Source: Guyanagaster necrorhizus (Eukaryota; Basidiomycota; Agaricomycetes; Agaricales; Physalacriaceae). From it: 64,000 nucleotides of DNA. Each line of letters opens with the position of its first letter. The first letter of the stretch is position 1. The notes under the pieces were generated by a model. It saw nothing but the letters and a program-made list of their open reading frames with translations. It had not been told where the DNA came from and made no database searches. Of this stretch, positions 1 to 12,704 are shown piece after piece. Where the stretch lies: assembly GCF_019112545.1 (NCBI RefSeq), contig NW_025064900.1, forward strand, positions 716,443-780,442, given 5' to 3'. Made by a program: the position numbers and the translations under genes.

Positions 1-3000
1 TTGTCCCTTCCTATCTCGAAACTCACAGAGTACGTTCTTCGTGCCCTACGGTTGTCGTGTAATCAATTTACGCGAAATCTTTAGCGCATTCAACGAGGTC
101 TACGTTTTCCTTCAAAAGCAGATTCATCGTCCTTTCCTCAAGCGCTATCTTAGACGAGATGAGATTTTAAGGCAAATTGCGGCCTGTGATTCCGGACTAC
201 AGGACGCTATGGAAACGTTTGGTGTACGTGCTAGCTACAGATACCCATTTATTTCCTGTTAATTTTTTTTTTAGCTCTCTATCCAAATTCGTATCCTCAA
301 ACAGGTTCAGGCGTCAGAACAGCGAAGGCAGAAGGACACAGAGGTCATCATTGAGTCGCTGAGGCGGTCCAATGCCATTTCTGTGGACAATGCCCTTCAA
401 CTTACAGGCATACGGGAAGAGGAAACTACCCCCAAGCTGCCTGCCCTTCTCGGCCTCCCTGGTTCTGGTTCCTATGCATCGCTCAACACTGGCCCTTTCA
501 AATCTCCTTCGTCTGCGTCACTCTCTCTCCCACCTGAATATCACTTTCTGTCTACCCCTCCGCTCCCGGCATCTAGTGCTTCGTCCGACACTCCAACTTC
601 GCCAAGATTGATGTCACCTGCCCCAGCAACCGTCTTGCCAACTCTCAAGGAATTGAGCGCCAAGCAAAACGAACACGACATGACGATGGATGCAGCTGAT
701 TTGAGGGCGTTGCTGCGGAATGCTCTGAGCGCTGGCAGCGATGTGCAAATGGTAGAAACATTAGGCGTAACGAGGGAGGAGATGCCTGAGGCCATCAAGA
801 CATTACAAAGAGCGTTGGAAAAGATCGTGGAGAGGCAAGGCAGCATTTTCAGTAGCGGAGATGAGGCCGATGTTGAGGATCACGGTGTAGGCAGCGACGG
901 TCCTTCCCTAGCAACACTGTCAAAGGAAAGAGGGAAGGAAGTTGCAACTGATGACGCCGAATCTATTTCCAGCGCCGGGCACAATCATGGCAAGTTGATC
1001 AAGATGGTGAGGAGGATTAGTATGCAGGGGAGGGAAGCTGTCTTGCCTGTTGCAGGCGAAATAAAGAGATCGAAAACAGTGTCCACAACCCGGAGTTCGA
1101 CCAGTGACAGTAGTACAGACAGCAGGAGGAAGCGTCAAGAAATTTCTTCCGTGAAGAGGGAAGATACGTTGGATCAAGAGTTCATGGAGAGCGGTATCGA
1201 TGCATTGCGGCGGATGAGTGAAGGTGCCGAAGCAAACTTGAATCTACCAAGTTGGACCATCACTCGGTAGGCGTTTTCGTTATTCTGAAACCGCATTTGG
1301 CTGACATGCTGGCATAGTTATGAAGTTGACCGCGAGCAAAAGATCGGTATCGGGTTCTTCTCTGATGTTTATAGGGGAACGTGGCGTAAACAAACCGTGG
1401 CTATCAAAGTTCTTGCAGAGACGACCCCAAGAAATCTGTTCATCCGAGAGGTCGGAATCTGGAAGACGCTGCAACACCCGAACGTACTGGAGCTATATGG
1501 TGCCAGCAGTGCTAGTGGTGATCCACCGTGGTTCTTCGTCAGTCCCTACCTGAAGAACGGAACGTTGGTGGAGTTCTTGCGAGGGATGGACGGGGGCAAG
1601 AGTAGGACTGGGAGCTTACCCGATTCGCGGAATTCTATGGGCGCTAGCCCAGGGAGGGCCAGAGAGGCGATTCAAAGAGTAGGCCTTGGGCTAGACCTGC
1701 CTACTGGCAGGGGAAGAAGTGATAGCATCGGTGGAGACTCATTGGTAGTTGATGGCGGGAAGGGATGGGACCTTCTAAAGTTCATGCATGAGGTCGCCAA
1801 GGGAATGGCATACTTGCATAGTAAGGGCGTGTTGCATGGGGATCTCAAGGTTGTCTTCTATTTATTGGTTTTGACCCCAATCGATGACCATTTAACAGGC
1901 ATCTAATGTTCTTGTCGATGATCGGCTTCGCTGCGTCATCTCTGACTTTGGTCAGAGTGAGATGAAATCGGAAGCCTTTCGTATCAGTGGGACGCCCCTG
2001 CCTCGTAAGTTTTAATGTTGCGAACTCCGAATCCCGCACTCATCATTACTCTACAGACGGCACATTGAGGTGGCAGGCGCCGGAGTTGATGATGGGTCTA
2101 AGCCAGCTGACTACTGAGATGGACGTGTACGCATTTGCGATGTGCTGCATCGAGATTCTGTCCATGGGACGACTGCCCTGGCCATTCATGGACGATGATA
2201 CCGTTAGGCATTTCGTTCTTAGTAAGTTACTCTAAATTTACCCCTGAAAATGTCCTAATAATTGTACCAGGGGAAGATTCTCGTCCCGTTATTCCATCGA
2301 CGCGTTTCAGTACTTCGGCTTTGCAAAAATTGATTCGAGCATGTTGGCAGAAGGACCCATTCATGCGTCCAAACTTCTCCACGGTCGTTCAAGAATTGAA
2401 GCAGATGCGAAAAAGCTCGGGATTACCTGAGGAGGTCGTCTTGCCAAAATTCCCTGAACGGCAGGACAACGAAAGTTTCGAGTTCCGTGTCTCGCGTCCC
2501 AGCCCCGACATGCATCCTGTACCTTTGTTACCTGGCACGCCTCGTAAGTCTCTAAATCTCCTGGCGGATTTTTCTCATCCATTTATAGCTCGCGACTTGG
2601 CTTTCGGTCCGCTGCAAGGTTCTCCTTCAGCATCATTCCGTACCGCTCGAGACATGTCGGCCTCACCTCCAATGCCGTCTCTTCCGTTCCGAGAGGCTCC
2701 CATGAATGTCCACATGCCTGAACCCATGGCATACATTTCGTCAGCGCCTTTGAGCCGCGCTTCTTCCACTGCTGAGTCGACCACCCCTAGTTCCCAGTCA
2801 GAAGATGAAATCATTCGCAATATGATGGAATACGACGGTTATGATTCTCCACCCGTCGCTGACAAAAGAATCGCTGAAGCCCGGGATGAACGCAGGTACA
2901 GGCTACTTTTGACCCACAAGTTCCATCCGTCTCGTAGGTTTTGACGTCTAGATGCATCATTTGAAATAGGCTAATCTTTGGGCACAGTCACCCTGCCGTT

Positions 3001-3877
3001 ATGGACCCCGTCTCAGGTGTACCTTGGCGCTGTTGGATACTTACAGAAGCCGGAAGGTGCCTTTGTAACCTTGTTCAACTGTGTCAATCCAGAGAAATCG
3101 CCTGATGAGCATCCGACTGGGATGCCGTCGGTACATGGATACGGCAAGATTACGGCGCAGAATCAGCGGTTAGACCAGCGTAGCGCCGCCCAAAGGGGAC
3201 TCGATGCTTTTACTAACATATTCAGGAAGAATGATAGCATATCTTCGTGAGTAATATACTTATTGACGATCGAGCACCGTGTCATTGATATCATTGTTCT
3301 TCTAGGCGGCGGTATTCCCACCCGCTTCGTGCCGGACATAAGACCGCATTTCTGTACACGGAGACAACTGTTTACACATATGTTGAGAACCTAGATGCGC
3401 CGAAGAAGTGGTTCAAGGCTAATGTTGACGAGATCCTGGCGACGTACGGAACCCAACATCGTATCCAGAAGGAGGACCTCTTCCTGGGTGGGTGGTTCTA
3501 GATCTGTACTCGTAGTGCCTTATTCTGAACTAGCCATTTAGTTATCGGAACATTAACTACTCCCGATTATGCACTGTTTGTCAGTCATAGACATCCAGAT
3601 GGACAAGTGCGTTATCTGATTAATTGTTTAGAGTTATCATTTACTGACGTGACGTTCGCAATAGGCTTACTTTAATGTTCTCCCTCCTAGAAATGGTCAG
3701 CCGTGGGGTGTGATCAAAACCGACAACGAGGTTCCCTCTGAACTTGGTCCTTCCTATCACGAGGACCTTCCTTTCGTGTCTGCCAGTAAGGTATCCAGAA
3801 ACGGCTCTCGAGACGTCACCATTCTCATCGCTCGACTACGCTTCAAACCTGACGTTTTAGAACCGACGTCACTATAA
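1..3877 (+). CDS. TKL-type protein kinase with MLKL-like helical N-terminus (5' partial)
   Basis: Twelve exons: <1-29, 85-223, 275-1266, 1318-1849, 1899-2004, 2057-2221, 2271-2543, 2589-2933, 2988-3246, 3306-3487, 3542-3606, 3665-3877 (TAA); phases agree throughout, giving 1099 visible residues. The first ~75 residues are amphipathic helical sequence (FLQKQIHRPFLKRYLRRDE) of the kind found in fungal MLKL-NTD/adaptor-like four-helix domains; the true start lies left of the window. A low-complexity Ser/Thr linker follows. The kinase domain (~residues 388-700) has the G-loop GIGFFSDVYRG, VAIK lysine, HGDLK (Gly replaces Arg of HRD) and DFG, so it should be catalytically competent. Residues ~861-1099 form a further domain starting WTPSQVYLGAVGYLQKP that I recall from other agaricomycete proteins but cannot name. 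Substrate unknown. Helical bundle plus kinase is the order seen in animal and plant MLKL; a cell-death role is inference only. Confidence 0.85.
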
Positions 3878-6800
3878 TCTACTCGTCTGGAATCCTGGCT
3901 TTTTGCATTCTACGGACTTAGAGCATATCTTAGTTTGGCATTACTGTTATCTATATCCACTGCATTCGTATCCTTGTGTCCAATTACCAGATTCAACAAT
4001 TGTATCTAGATTGTAATACGCCAAATCACCTGTGACCTGAAGAGACAGTTGTCGCACCAGCTGTCGACTCTGTGAACATGATGACTTTGATTCGTCCACC
4101 GGGGTGCAAATCTAAAAAATTTCCTCTATTGTCTGTTTATTTTTACAAACCTCAATCGTGGCCAATTTCCTGGCCGGAGGCACATGGACGTGGCTGTGCC
4201 CATATTTGCGTCTGCTGAGCAAGAATGTCGTCGTCCTCCTGGTCAAGCAAATTTGGCCTCATTTAGGTTTTTTTGCCTCCACTTTCTTTTCTCGCCGAGG
4301 TAGGGCTGCTCCTTCGAGGGCTTTTCGTTAGGCCCAAAATATGCTAACTTCGGATAGAGCTGTCAAGTCGAAGCCTAAAATATGCTAAATTGAACTAAAT
4401 TGAAGCTAAATCCGGACATAGTTTGGTGTCGGGCGTGAAGGGGGGGCCAAGTTCATCTTACTTGCCCTTTTTACAGGCTGTTTGTTCCAGAAACTGCGCA
4501 CGCACACACTGCACAAGAAATTGTAATAACGACTTGTGTAGAAGTACCAGGGCTCTATATTGGACCCGAGCGCCTCATCCGATTCCATGTCAAGCACGCC
4601 ATGGGTTCGGTGTCAGTTGGGAAAAGTGAGCCTGGATGACGCCTTTTGGGTCAGTCGTTGTCGCATTTCAATGATTGAAGAGACTCCGAAGTTCGGAAAC
4701 AGGCCTTCCCGAGTTGCTTGAAGCATGGTGTAGTGCGGTAACGTTCTTGTTTTCATATGTGATAGCTGTTAAGGTGGCATCGGACCGTCCTAGTGCCACC
4801 AAGTTCCCCGTGCCCATATAATGGTACGTCATCCCACATTCTGTCGCATGCTTTCCTTTGACTTCTTTGACATGAACTTTGGGTCAGACATAACTATCAT
4901 GCTGTCGTTCTACCATGCTGACATCCATCGATGTGCTTCATTTCCTATGAGAACCGTAGTCTCTGCCTCTGACAACAAAATATTCGGGCTCAATAAGGGC
5001 TGTAGCCGGTGATATTCAATTTTCTCGGCTGTTGAGGTTACTATAGTGCTTCGGGAGGCGCTCGCGACGACAATTATGATACAGGGTCCCTTATCCCAAG
5101 GGGGATTTCGTTACAAACCTGACGTGTAAGATTCATTCGCATCTTACCGCTCTATCTTACTGGCGCCTGGGCATCTTTTACCCCGCAAACAGTTTACTCC
5201 AGTTCCATGGTGGCGCGATGCCAATCATTCCCAAAGGAACGGTCAGGTCTAAAACTCGAGTTGGATCCGCCGGACTGCGACCTGCGATTGCACGCAGGCA
5301 TCACTTTGCCGGTAAGTTCCTTGTCCATTTAGTCACCGTCCGCCGGCCATATCGGTAAACGCGCTAATAAAGCCCCGTAGGTCGTGCGCGGCCGGCAGTT
5401 GATCATCAGAGTTTCTGGTTAGAAACTCGCCGCAGAAATTTTGACGGGGTTTTCAGGGCTCTCCGGGGCTCCTTCTTCCCCAACAGGCACAGGACCTTAT
5501 ACGTGCCTTGTCCGAAATGTTGCCGATCATGTTCATTTGTCGTGAAGATGGATATTGGTCAGTGGTCACGCTTCTACGCATATCTGTCTAAACTTTGGCA
5601 AGTTTGGCTATCAGTTCAATCTCTAGACTATCCTTATCGCTTCTAGGCCGGCACGTCTGTATGCTGCGGGAGCCCTCGCGAACAATTGTCAATGGGAAGC
5701 TACTAGAAAGAGAGGACGTCGCACATGGCATTTCTTTCTTCATGAGCAAAACCCAAACTACCGCATGTTATCACCCTCAAAACGGGTGCCTACGTCTAAC
5801 ATGACTCACACTGACCACCTGGTCTCAGCCATATGCACAAGTCATACATCTTCTCCATCACCCATGACGACGCTGTTCCCTCTAGATCCCCTGGATTCAG
5901 GACGACGACAGTAATCCTGACCTTTTGTGGGCAATCCCGCAAGACACCAGGTTCGGTTGGATTTCAAGACTTTAGACCTCGCCGCCATATAAATATTCAC
6001 GATGGACCACATGTACACCAGGTAAAGTAGACCTGATTGATCAGCATTACTTTCCGTTGTTGGAATGAAGCTCTAATCAATGTCGTGACAGGTGCAGGGC
6101 GCCTTTACCCACCCGTTTGATGGTAAACGTGTCCACCCTCGCTGATATCCTCTTAATTTGCCTCGTCGTTCACTAACATTTTAAGTTCCCCCTAATCTCA
6201 AAGATAAATGCGTGTTCTATCTTTCAGAAGGTGATGTCATTCTTCACCCAAGGGTCTACTTACGCCGTTGGAAAAAAGAATATGAACCCGAATAAACTAG
6301 GCACAGGGGCATCGATCTGTTCTTTTTCTAGGCGTCTCACGATTGCGGTGAGAATTGACTATTTTACCTCCGTTCTCGGTACGCTGCATGATGCCACCTC
6401 GTCAAATCGAGAAATCAGGCATCATGAAAAACAACGTAAGCGTCCAAAACGATTTATATTTTCTCAAATCTGCCTGCCTACGTTGTGTAAGGCTGTTTCC
6501 AAGGTCGTGTGAACGTGCGCACATTCAGGTTCAACTCCAGCTGCGTTTCCCGGGCGCGATGCCTGAGTAGAAATGATTTGTCATTCCACCACCAAATATT
6601 GATATTTTTAATTTCACTTTCAGGGAAAAACTTCGGCATCCCGAGAATTCTCCCCGCTATTCCGCCTGTGTGCTTCTTTTGAGGTGTTCTGGTGGTGGGT
6701 TTTGGAACCGGGATCGAGATCGACTACGGAATCCGCTGGAATTTGATTCAAGTCTATTCAGGCCGTGATGCGAACTTACGTTGGCGGCCCAAAGTTGGTT

Positions 6801-7103
6801 CATCGTTAAATGGAAAACTACACGTATTTCTCGGAAAGATGCCTAATGCGTAAGAAAAAAACTGCAAATCTCCCTCGGCAAGCGCGGTCCGTTATGTGTT
6901 TCTCGTCTAGGCCACATTTGAGAGGTCCGTAATTCCATTTAATAGGAAGCTTCGTTCTACTTGTACCACTGGTGTGGGACGGGCTTATTTTTCTCATATA
7001 TCAAACGTCTCCTGCCTCTAGTCTTTTGGTCTACAGCTCATCCTTCCTCCTGATTGGAGTCTGCTCTCTGCTCTGGGTTCTGGTCTCTCTTGACGCGACG
7101 GAC
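3878..7103. other. long gene-free stretch upstream of the WOPR gene
   Basis: About 3.2 kb with no reading frame I can recognise on either strand. It has only short Met-initiated frames (under 95 codons) without domain-like sequence, and a possible short open exon near 5219-5312 ending at a GTAAGT that I could not connect to anything. It holds the 3' flank of the kinase gene and, presumably, the promoter and 5' leader of the WOPR gene. Confidence 0.5.
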
Positions 7104-8293
7104 ATGTCTTTTGTACCTCACTACAGCAACAATTCTGCGAATCGAGCGTTGACTCATCCGTCACTTCGTGAGTCCCAGCCCTTCGTGCCAGGCGTTGTGG
7201 ACAAATTCCTCACTTTAAAATGTAGATCTCCGGGACGCCCATGACGCTCAGGTTATTTTGGAAGCCGTCAGGAGAAACATATTACCTCTGATCAAGCGAC
7301 GGCTTGTGGCTTCCGAGAGGGACCAGCTGACTGCGGGGAACGTTTTCGTCTGGGAAGAGGCGGAAGACGAAGGCGGTTTGCTTCGGTGGACCGATGGACG
7401 ACGATGGTATTCTGCTGGACGTCCAAAATTACTTGTTAATGCTCACATGGGAGTGATTTTAGGTCACAAAGTCGCATGCGTGGCGACTACTTATTTTATG
7501 AAGAAAAGGTGGAAACGACTCAAGAAGAACGAGATGCGAAGGCCGCGCGCAGGTATCCTCTTTCTATGGCTCTGCCATGCCATATAAGTGCTAATCTATC
7601 CTCATCGCGAATAGAGCCCGGAGAGCCACAGATCCGACAGCACTTATACCTCCCCCTACAAGACGAAAGGATCGTCCGTCAAAGCCTAATGGACTGACGA
7701 AGCAGACTTATTCCGCCCTAGTCTATCTTCCGGGCGCCAAAGAAGGGCGTAAGTGGCACGTCGTTGCTTATTTCTCGGTAGGACTTTTCCAAACTTTACT
7801 GTCTTGGGGCGAAAGCTCATTTCCCTTGTAGGGCAACGACTACTCTTCGCTCCCAGTCATCGAAAACTACGAAAACCTTCGTCGCATTCAGGTACCGAAG
7901 GGCGTCATAATGACGACCAAGACTGTACCTCTGAGGACGGATCGTTTCTCGTATTATTCCGACGACACTGAAGCGAATGACCAGGCGGGACCTTCGAGGC
8001 ACTCCGATTATGGAACTCAAAGCCCAGCCTCCCCGCCAACACCTTCGATGTCCTCGCCATTGGTCAACCCCGGTTCTCTCCAGCTATCGATGCCGAATTT
8101 CCACGCTCGCGATCCAAACCAGCGGGTTATTCTACCTCCTTTGTCAGCTATGGGATATCCTGGTCGTTCTCACACTCATGAAAGGACTTCTTCGTCGTCC
8201 AGTCGTGGGGGTGCAACCCCCGTTCCGGCATCATATACACCCTTATCGTCAGAGGATCGCCGAGTGTTGGACAGGTTTCGAATCGGTTTATGA
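7104..8293 (+). CDS. WOPR (Gti1/Pac2 family) transcriptional regulator
   Basis: Five exons: 7104-7167, 7226-7406, 7463-7552, 7615-7777, 7832-8293 (TGA), encoding 319 aa. The start is the first ATG that puts the conserved THPSLH opening in frame. WOPR box part a is spread over exons 1-3: HPSLHLRDAHDAQVILEAVR, the basic NILPLIKRRL segment, NVFVWEEAED and RWTDGRRWSQSRMRGDYLFYEEK. Part b follows in exons 4-5 (GLTKQTYSALVYLP, RKWHVVAYFS, then NDYSSLPVIENYENLRRIQVP). The rest is a Ser/Pro-rich tail. The family (Wor1, Ryp1, Sge1, Pac2, Ros1) binds DNA directly and controls morphological switching, sporulation or pathogenic development; here a developmental role is family-based inference. Introns are 54-62 bp. 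Confidence 0.93.
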
Positions 8294-9152
8294 CATCTAG
8301 GTGGGCTGTTTTTACCGACCCGGTGCCAGTAAAATCGAATCTCAACATGTGCAATAGCTTAAAGTGTACTGTTCATTGCTCGAGATGGATGATTTTCTCA
8401 GGCTGATCGCGGTTGGCATATTGCGGCTTCATGTAAAAAAAAAGCTATGAACAAGATCTGTCGGGCTGTCGGGTATCGGCTTTGTCTGTCATGTCGATTG
8501 TTGTGGGTGGCGCGATAGGTCAAACTGTCGAAGATAGCCTGCTGGAAGTTCTCAGCCGCCTCCTTAAGGAGCGTAGATGGGTTTTGAGTGGCCTGTTCTC
8601 TGGAGAGCTTCTGACTCCTGTGTGCTGTGTACCGCGTACCCGAAAACCCACTTAAGTAGATTCGGGACAGGTATCCTTGTTTTGGATAGAGGGTCACCAG
8701 ATTAATGCCGTTGAAGGGGGAATGCCGTGTTGAAAGTTGAAAAGTAATCGTCCGTTTATTCACCGTAGGGATAATAATGTACTTAATGAAATTATGTTAT
8801 ATTGTGACCGGTGAACCGAATGTGATTTGTGATCAAATGGGCTTGGACAGTTACCCTCGCGCCTATTTACCGAACGATATTTGATGCAGCGCCCGAGTTT
8901 CGGAACCGTCCGCCCTTGCCAAAAAAATTTCGTGTGCAACCACCACCATCGAAAGCCATATCTTCCTGCCATCTCAATGAATTAAATTTCTGCTCTGCTA
9001 AAGTAGAACATGTCAGCAAAATGCCAGCAAAGTGATCGAAGAGAAGCCGAGAAAAATGATGGCCGGACAAATAAGGCATTGACGTCCCACGGCTTATACT
9101 TTTCCCTTCCTCACTCTCTAAATCGTGTGCAGGCTTGCGAAACTCTGAAAAA
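8294..9152. other. intergenic, WOPR to DML1
   Basis: Nothing recognised on either strand. A minus-strand 121-codon frame (8398-8763) has no domain-like sequence and is judged chance. Confidence 0.5.
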
Positions 9153-11235
9153 ATGCGGGAAATCTTGTATATTCAGGCCGGGATGCTCTCCAACTATGTA
9201 GGAACTCATTTCTGGAATACTCAAGAGGCCTATTTGTCCGACGAAACTGACGATGCGACCCAAATTTCTCATGTGACGTCCTTTGGGGAAGAATACAGCC
9301 GACAGGTACGAGGGTGACAGCACGATATGTTGATGATGTTTCTGAACGTTTTCTGTATCAGGGAGAGCTTACATGTGTTCCGAGATTGCTCGCCTTCGAT
9401 AAGAAGAGTAAGCGCTGAAATTGCCAGAGTGCAACCAGGCTTAACCTTGTGCCAGGCAACTTTGGGGCTGTAGCCAGTACTCACGTCATCCATGACGCAA
9501 ACCCAAACAATCCCTCTGTAGAGGATGATCTAGAAACGTGGTAAGGGCGCCAGGCACTTGTACGTATTCGTTCTGAACTGATTGGAATGTAAGGGATGGT
9601 GGCGTATTGGAATACAGACAAGACCTGATTACTCCCAGAAAGATCGACGACGAGGACAGCACGGAGGCACCTCAGGGCGATGAAGTGTCATTAGGCAATG
9701 AGCGCCACCGTGAGCCCATCAGATACTGGTCGGATTTCAGTCGTGTCTATTATACCCGTAAGTCTATCCAGATGGTCCCCCAGACCCTGGATTGGGAGTC
9801 CACGGAAGGAGACTGGAAGCAGGGAGAACAGTACTTCAGGCAGTTTGATGAGGTAAATCACATCGCTTGCTGCGCTTCCTATAATATCACCAACTTTCCC
9901 AGGACGCTTCTCTTTTGGAAGGCTCTGTTAGATTATTTCTTGAAGAGTCTGATTCTGTCCAGGTGGGTACTAAATTTCTCGTAATTGTTCGCAAATTCAT
10001 GTAAAAATAGGGGGTACAAGTTTTAAATGATACGGCTAGCTTTGGTCCCTTCATGCACTCGCTCCTCACGGCACTACACGATGATATGCTGAAAATCCCA
10101 TGTTTGGTCTTTCCTTTGCTCTCCGATCCCTATGGATGGAAAATTGATGTCGAGGACGTATGCAATTTCTCACACATCATCTTCTTTCCATGAACACTTT
10201 TTTCAGCGCAGAGGAACGAGAAGATTGATCAATGACGCGCTCTATCTGCGCGGGTTAAGCGAGACCGCGTCTCTCACAGTTCCCATACAATCTCCTTCTG
10301 TGTGGGCCCATTACGAAGCCTCACCACAGCTCAAAACCCAAGTGGGTGTTTACTTCCACAATACCTCGGTTAGGACAAGAAACTTATCCCCGTCATATTG
10401 CAGAATGATCTTTACCATACATCTGGAATAATTTGCGCGCACATAGAAAGCTCGACCCTTCCGTTGAGGTAAGAGAGTTTGATCACCAGACCCTACAGCA
10501 CTTCTAACTTTACCGGTACGGCTGAATAGATTGCGCAAAACTGCGGATTCCATATCCAGCTTCTGCTCTCAACTGAACGTCCGTGGACCCCCCTACGCCG
10601 AGATATGCGGAATTACGACTATAACATCTGCCGAACAGGACCTGAAAAGCAATATATTCAACTTCTCCGACATGGAGAGGTTCGATGTAAGGAACCGTGC
10701 TCTTTGGAACGAGCTTATTCACCTGCTCTGGCTGCAGACTCGTCGCCAGTACTCCCGCCGCGATGTGACCCGAGGATTCACAACCCACAGTCTCGGGGCA
10801 TATGATCAGTGGTCCGCGCGGTCATCCCTGCACGACATGTTTATCACACGGTAAAACCTGTCTTTCTTGCTAGCGCTTGGCGTTCATATCAACCCTTTAC
10901 TCCGCGACAGCACGCACGCGCCCGCGTACCCAGTACCACCGGCACTCGTGCCCCAAAGCCCCTTATCTTGGTCACGTTCCGGTCCCACGCCCGTAGAAAC
11001 GTTCTCTTCGGTTTCAACATCTAGCGGTACTGCGCGTATGTTTGCCGACTACGCCAAATTTGTCGACTCAACGCTCCGAAGACGGACCCTGGATGTCGTC
11101 GTTCCTGATGACATTGACGATCTTAAGGAGCTTGCTAACGACCTGTGGACGGTCTGTGACAGTCTATCGAAAGAGAGCGAGGAAGAAGAGTCTGGTACGG
11201 ATTCTGGCCTTCTTGGCGAAGATGAAGAGCTGTGA
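9153..11235 (+). CDS. DML1: DML1/Misato-family tubulin-like protein
   Basis: Ten exons: 9153-9305, 9362-9407, 9456-9540, 9594-9852, 9903-9962, 10011-10157, 10207-10341, 10404-10468, 10530-10850, 10911-11235 (TGA), total 531 aa with consistent phases. The N-terminus MREILYIQAGMLSNYVGTHF is the tubulin-like segment that defines Misato/DML1, and WNTQEAYL continues it. Central segments such as VPRLLAFDKK, IRYWSDFSRVYY, DPYGWKIDVED and SVWAHYEASPQ match the DML1 tubulin-related domain. The acceptor at 10910 was chosen over a nearer AG because it keeps frame and restores an APAYPVPPALV segment; the nearer AG would give a 23-bp intron. In yeast and animals the family acts in mitochondrial inheritance, distribution and morphology and probably interacts with chaperonin-type folding machinery. 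The C-terminus is acidic. Confidence 0.93.
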
Positions 11236-12453
11236 ATAACCAGCGGTAACCGCATGTGTGCACTAGTTTTTTTGCGCGGTGAGTCGTCCCCAAAAACCGT
11301 TCACATGGGCCCCTCCCCCTCCCCGACCATTTTCCCCTAACGCGTACCTAACAAGGCCAACCTTCGCTTAATGACCGTTGTATGTCAGTGATGGTTTTCC
11401 CCGGTAATACACGCACCAAGGTTTTTTTGCTTGTCCCTTGGCTCTCGACTCGCATGTAGCCGGTTACATGGCATCAAGACAAGATACGAGGTACATCCGC
11501 TTTAACTGATCCAAATCTCCAACAAAGTTTTCCGCCATCAGAATACCGAACGGTCTCCTCCCAATCGCCATCCCATACATTGGTTCCGCTGGTTAGCGTT
11601 CCTAATCCCTATTCATTTCTCAGCCTTGCGCCTGTGTCCTTCGCATCCCTACAAGTTGCGTGCGTTCTTCGGACCTAGGCACCCCAAAACCCCCCGAGTC
11701 GAGGCGTCGTCAACTGATTTGAAAAGATCGCTCGGGAAGGGCTATGGTTTCCGAGTGTGCTGTGCAGTGTTTCTTTTCTTGACCCGCAGTAGGTGTACGT
11801 GGCGAGTAAGGTCCCGCATTCCAAGTCTGTATGTCGTCCCTGGCCCCCCAAACCGTGAAAAGGGAATATGCCTCGCACGTTCTTGTCTGGGAAATGAACA
11901 ACGGTGATCTGGACCAGTAATGAATGGGGTGTATGTCAGAAGAAGACGTTGCCTATCAGATGGGGACGGACGTTTCAAACAAGGATTGTCGTTTCAGTGA
12001 GCGTATACAGGACAACTCGGGATGCGCCCTATCCGTGAGCGGGTCGGCGCGGCCCGGCACGTATCCAAGGGTACCCGGTTCACAAGCCATTAGGCCTAGA
12101 GTGTCAGGCAATAATGGCGAATGTATTGGACACGCACGTCGGACAATAGCATTAACCCGTTAGTTCGTCAAAATAGGATTCCTTAACCAACGTGATGCAA
12201 TTTGCTGTTCTTCGAAGAATTCAAAGCGATGGCAAACGGTTGAAATCATATATAAAAGTTAGGATTAAGTAAGTGGTAAATGTCCCGGGGAAAGAGAAGG
12301 AAGGCAAATGCGGCAAACAAAAAAAGTACGATAGATGTCATAACATATGAACAGAAGCAGTCCAACCAACTACGAAAGCGAATAATCTACAGGATTTGAT
12401 TGGATACAGTAAGCGTACTACATAAGTTATACAAGACGCCTCTAGCGGAGCGT
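11236..12453. other. intergenic, DML1 to methyltransferase
   Basis: No coding sequence recognised. Short frames around 11626-12163 lack domain-like composition and were not annotated. Confidence 0.5.
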
Positions 12454-12658
12454 CTAGTCGACAACAGCTGCGACAATGTGCCGCTTAGGACGGTCCTTGA
12501 TGAATATGTTGTCGCCTTTAATATTCAGGAACGAGTACTGTTTAGAACCGTTAGCACCGACAGCCAAAGGAATAGTCCAGACTTCATTCACCTCTGCAAG
12601 ATCAGTGTTACTCTGTTTGTTGTAGTTCTGATATACCAGATTGGGCTGGAGAAGATCG
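12454..12658 (-). CDS. open reading frame fragment, unrecognised
   Basis: A minus-strand frame without a local Met runs from a plausible acceptor (TTCTCCAG near 12659) to TAG at 12454-12456. It reads like genuine protein (LVYQNYNKQSNTDLAEVNEV, then VWTIPLAVGANGSK), but I do not recognise the family. It lies just downstream of the FkbM-like gene on the same strand and could be a terminal exon of an unplaced gene, a gene relic, or chance. Confidence 0.25.
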
Positions 12659-12704
12659 GAGAGTCAGAAAGTTTCAACCGACGCGTACGCCCATAAGGTT
12701 AAGA

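Noticed and set aside
10851..10873. 23-bp intron in the DML1 gene
   Set aside because: Too short and shifts the frame; the acceptor at 10910 gives a 60-bp intron and keeps the family sequence.
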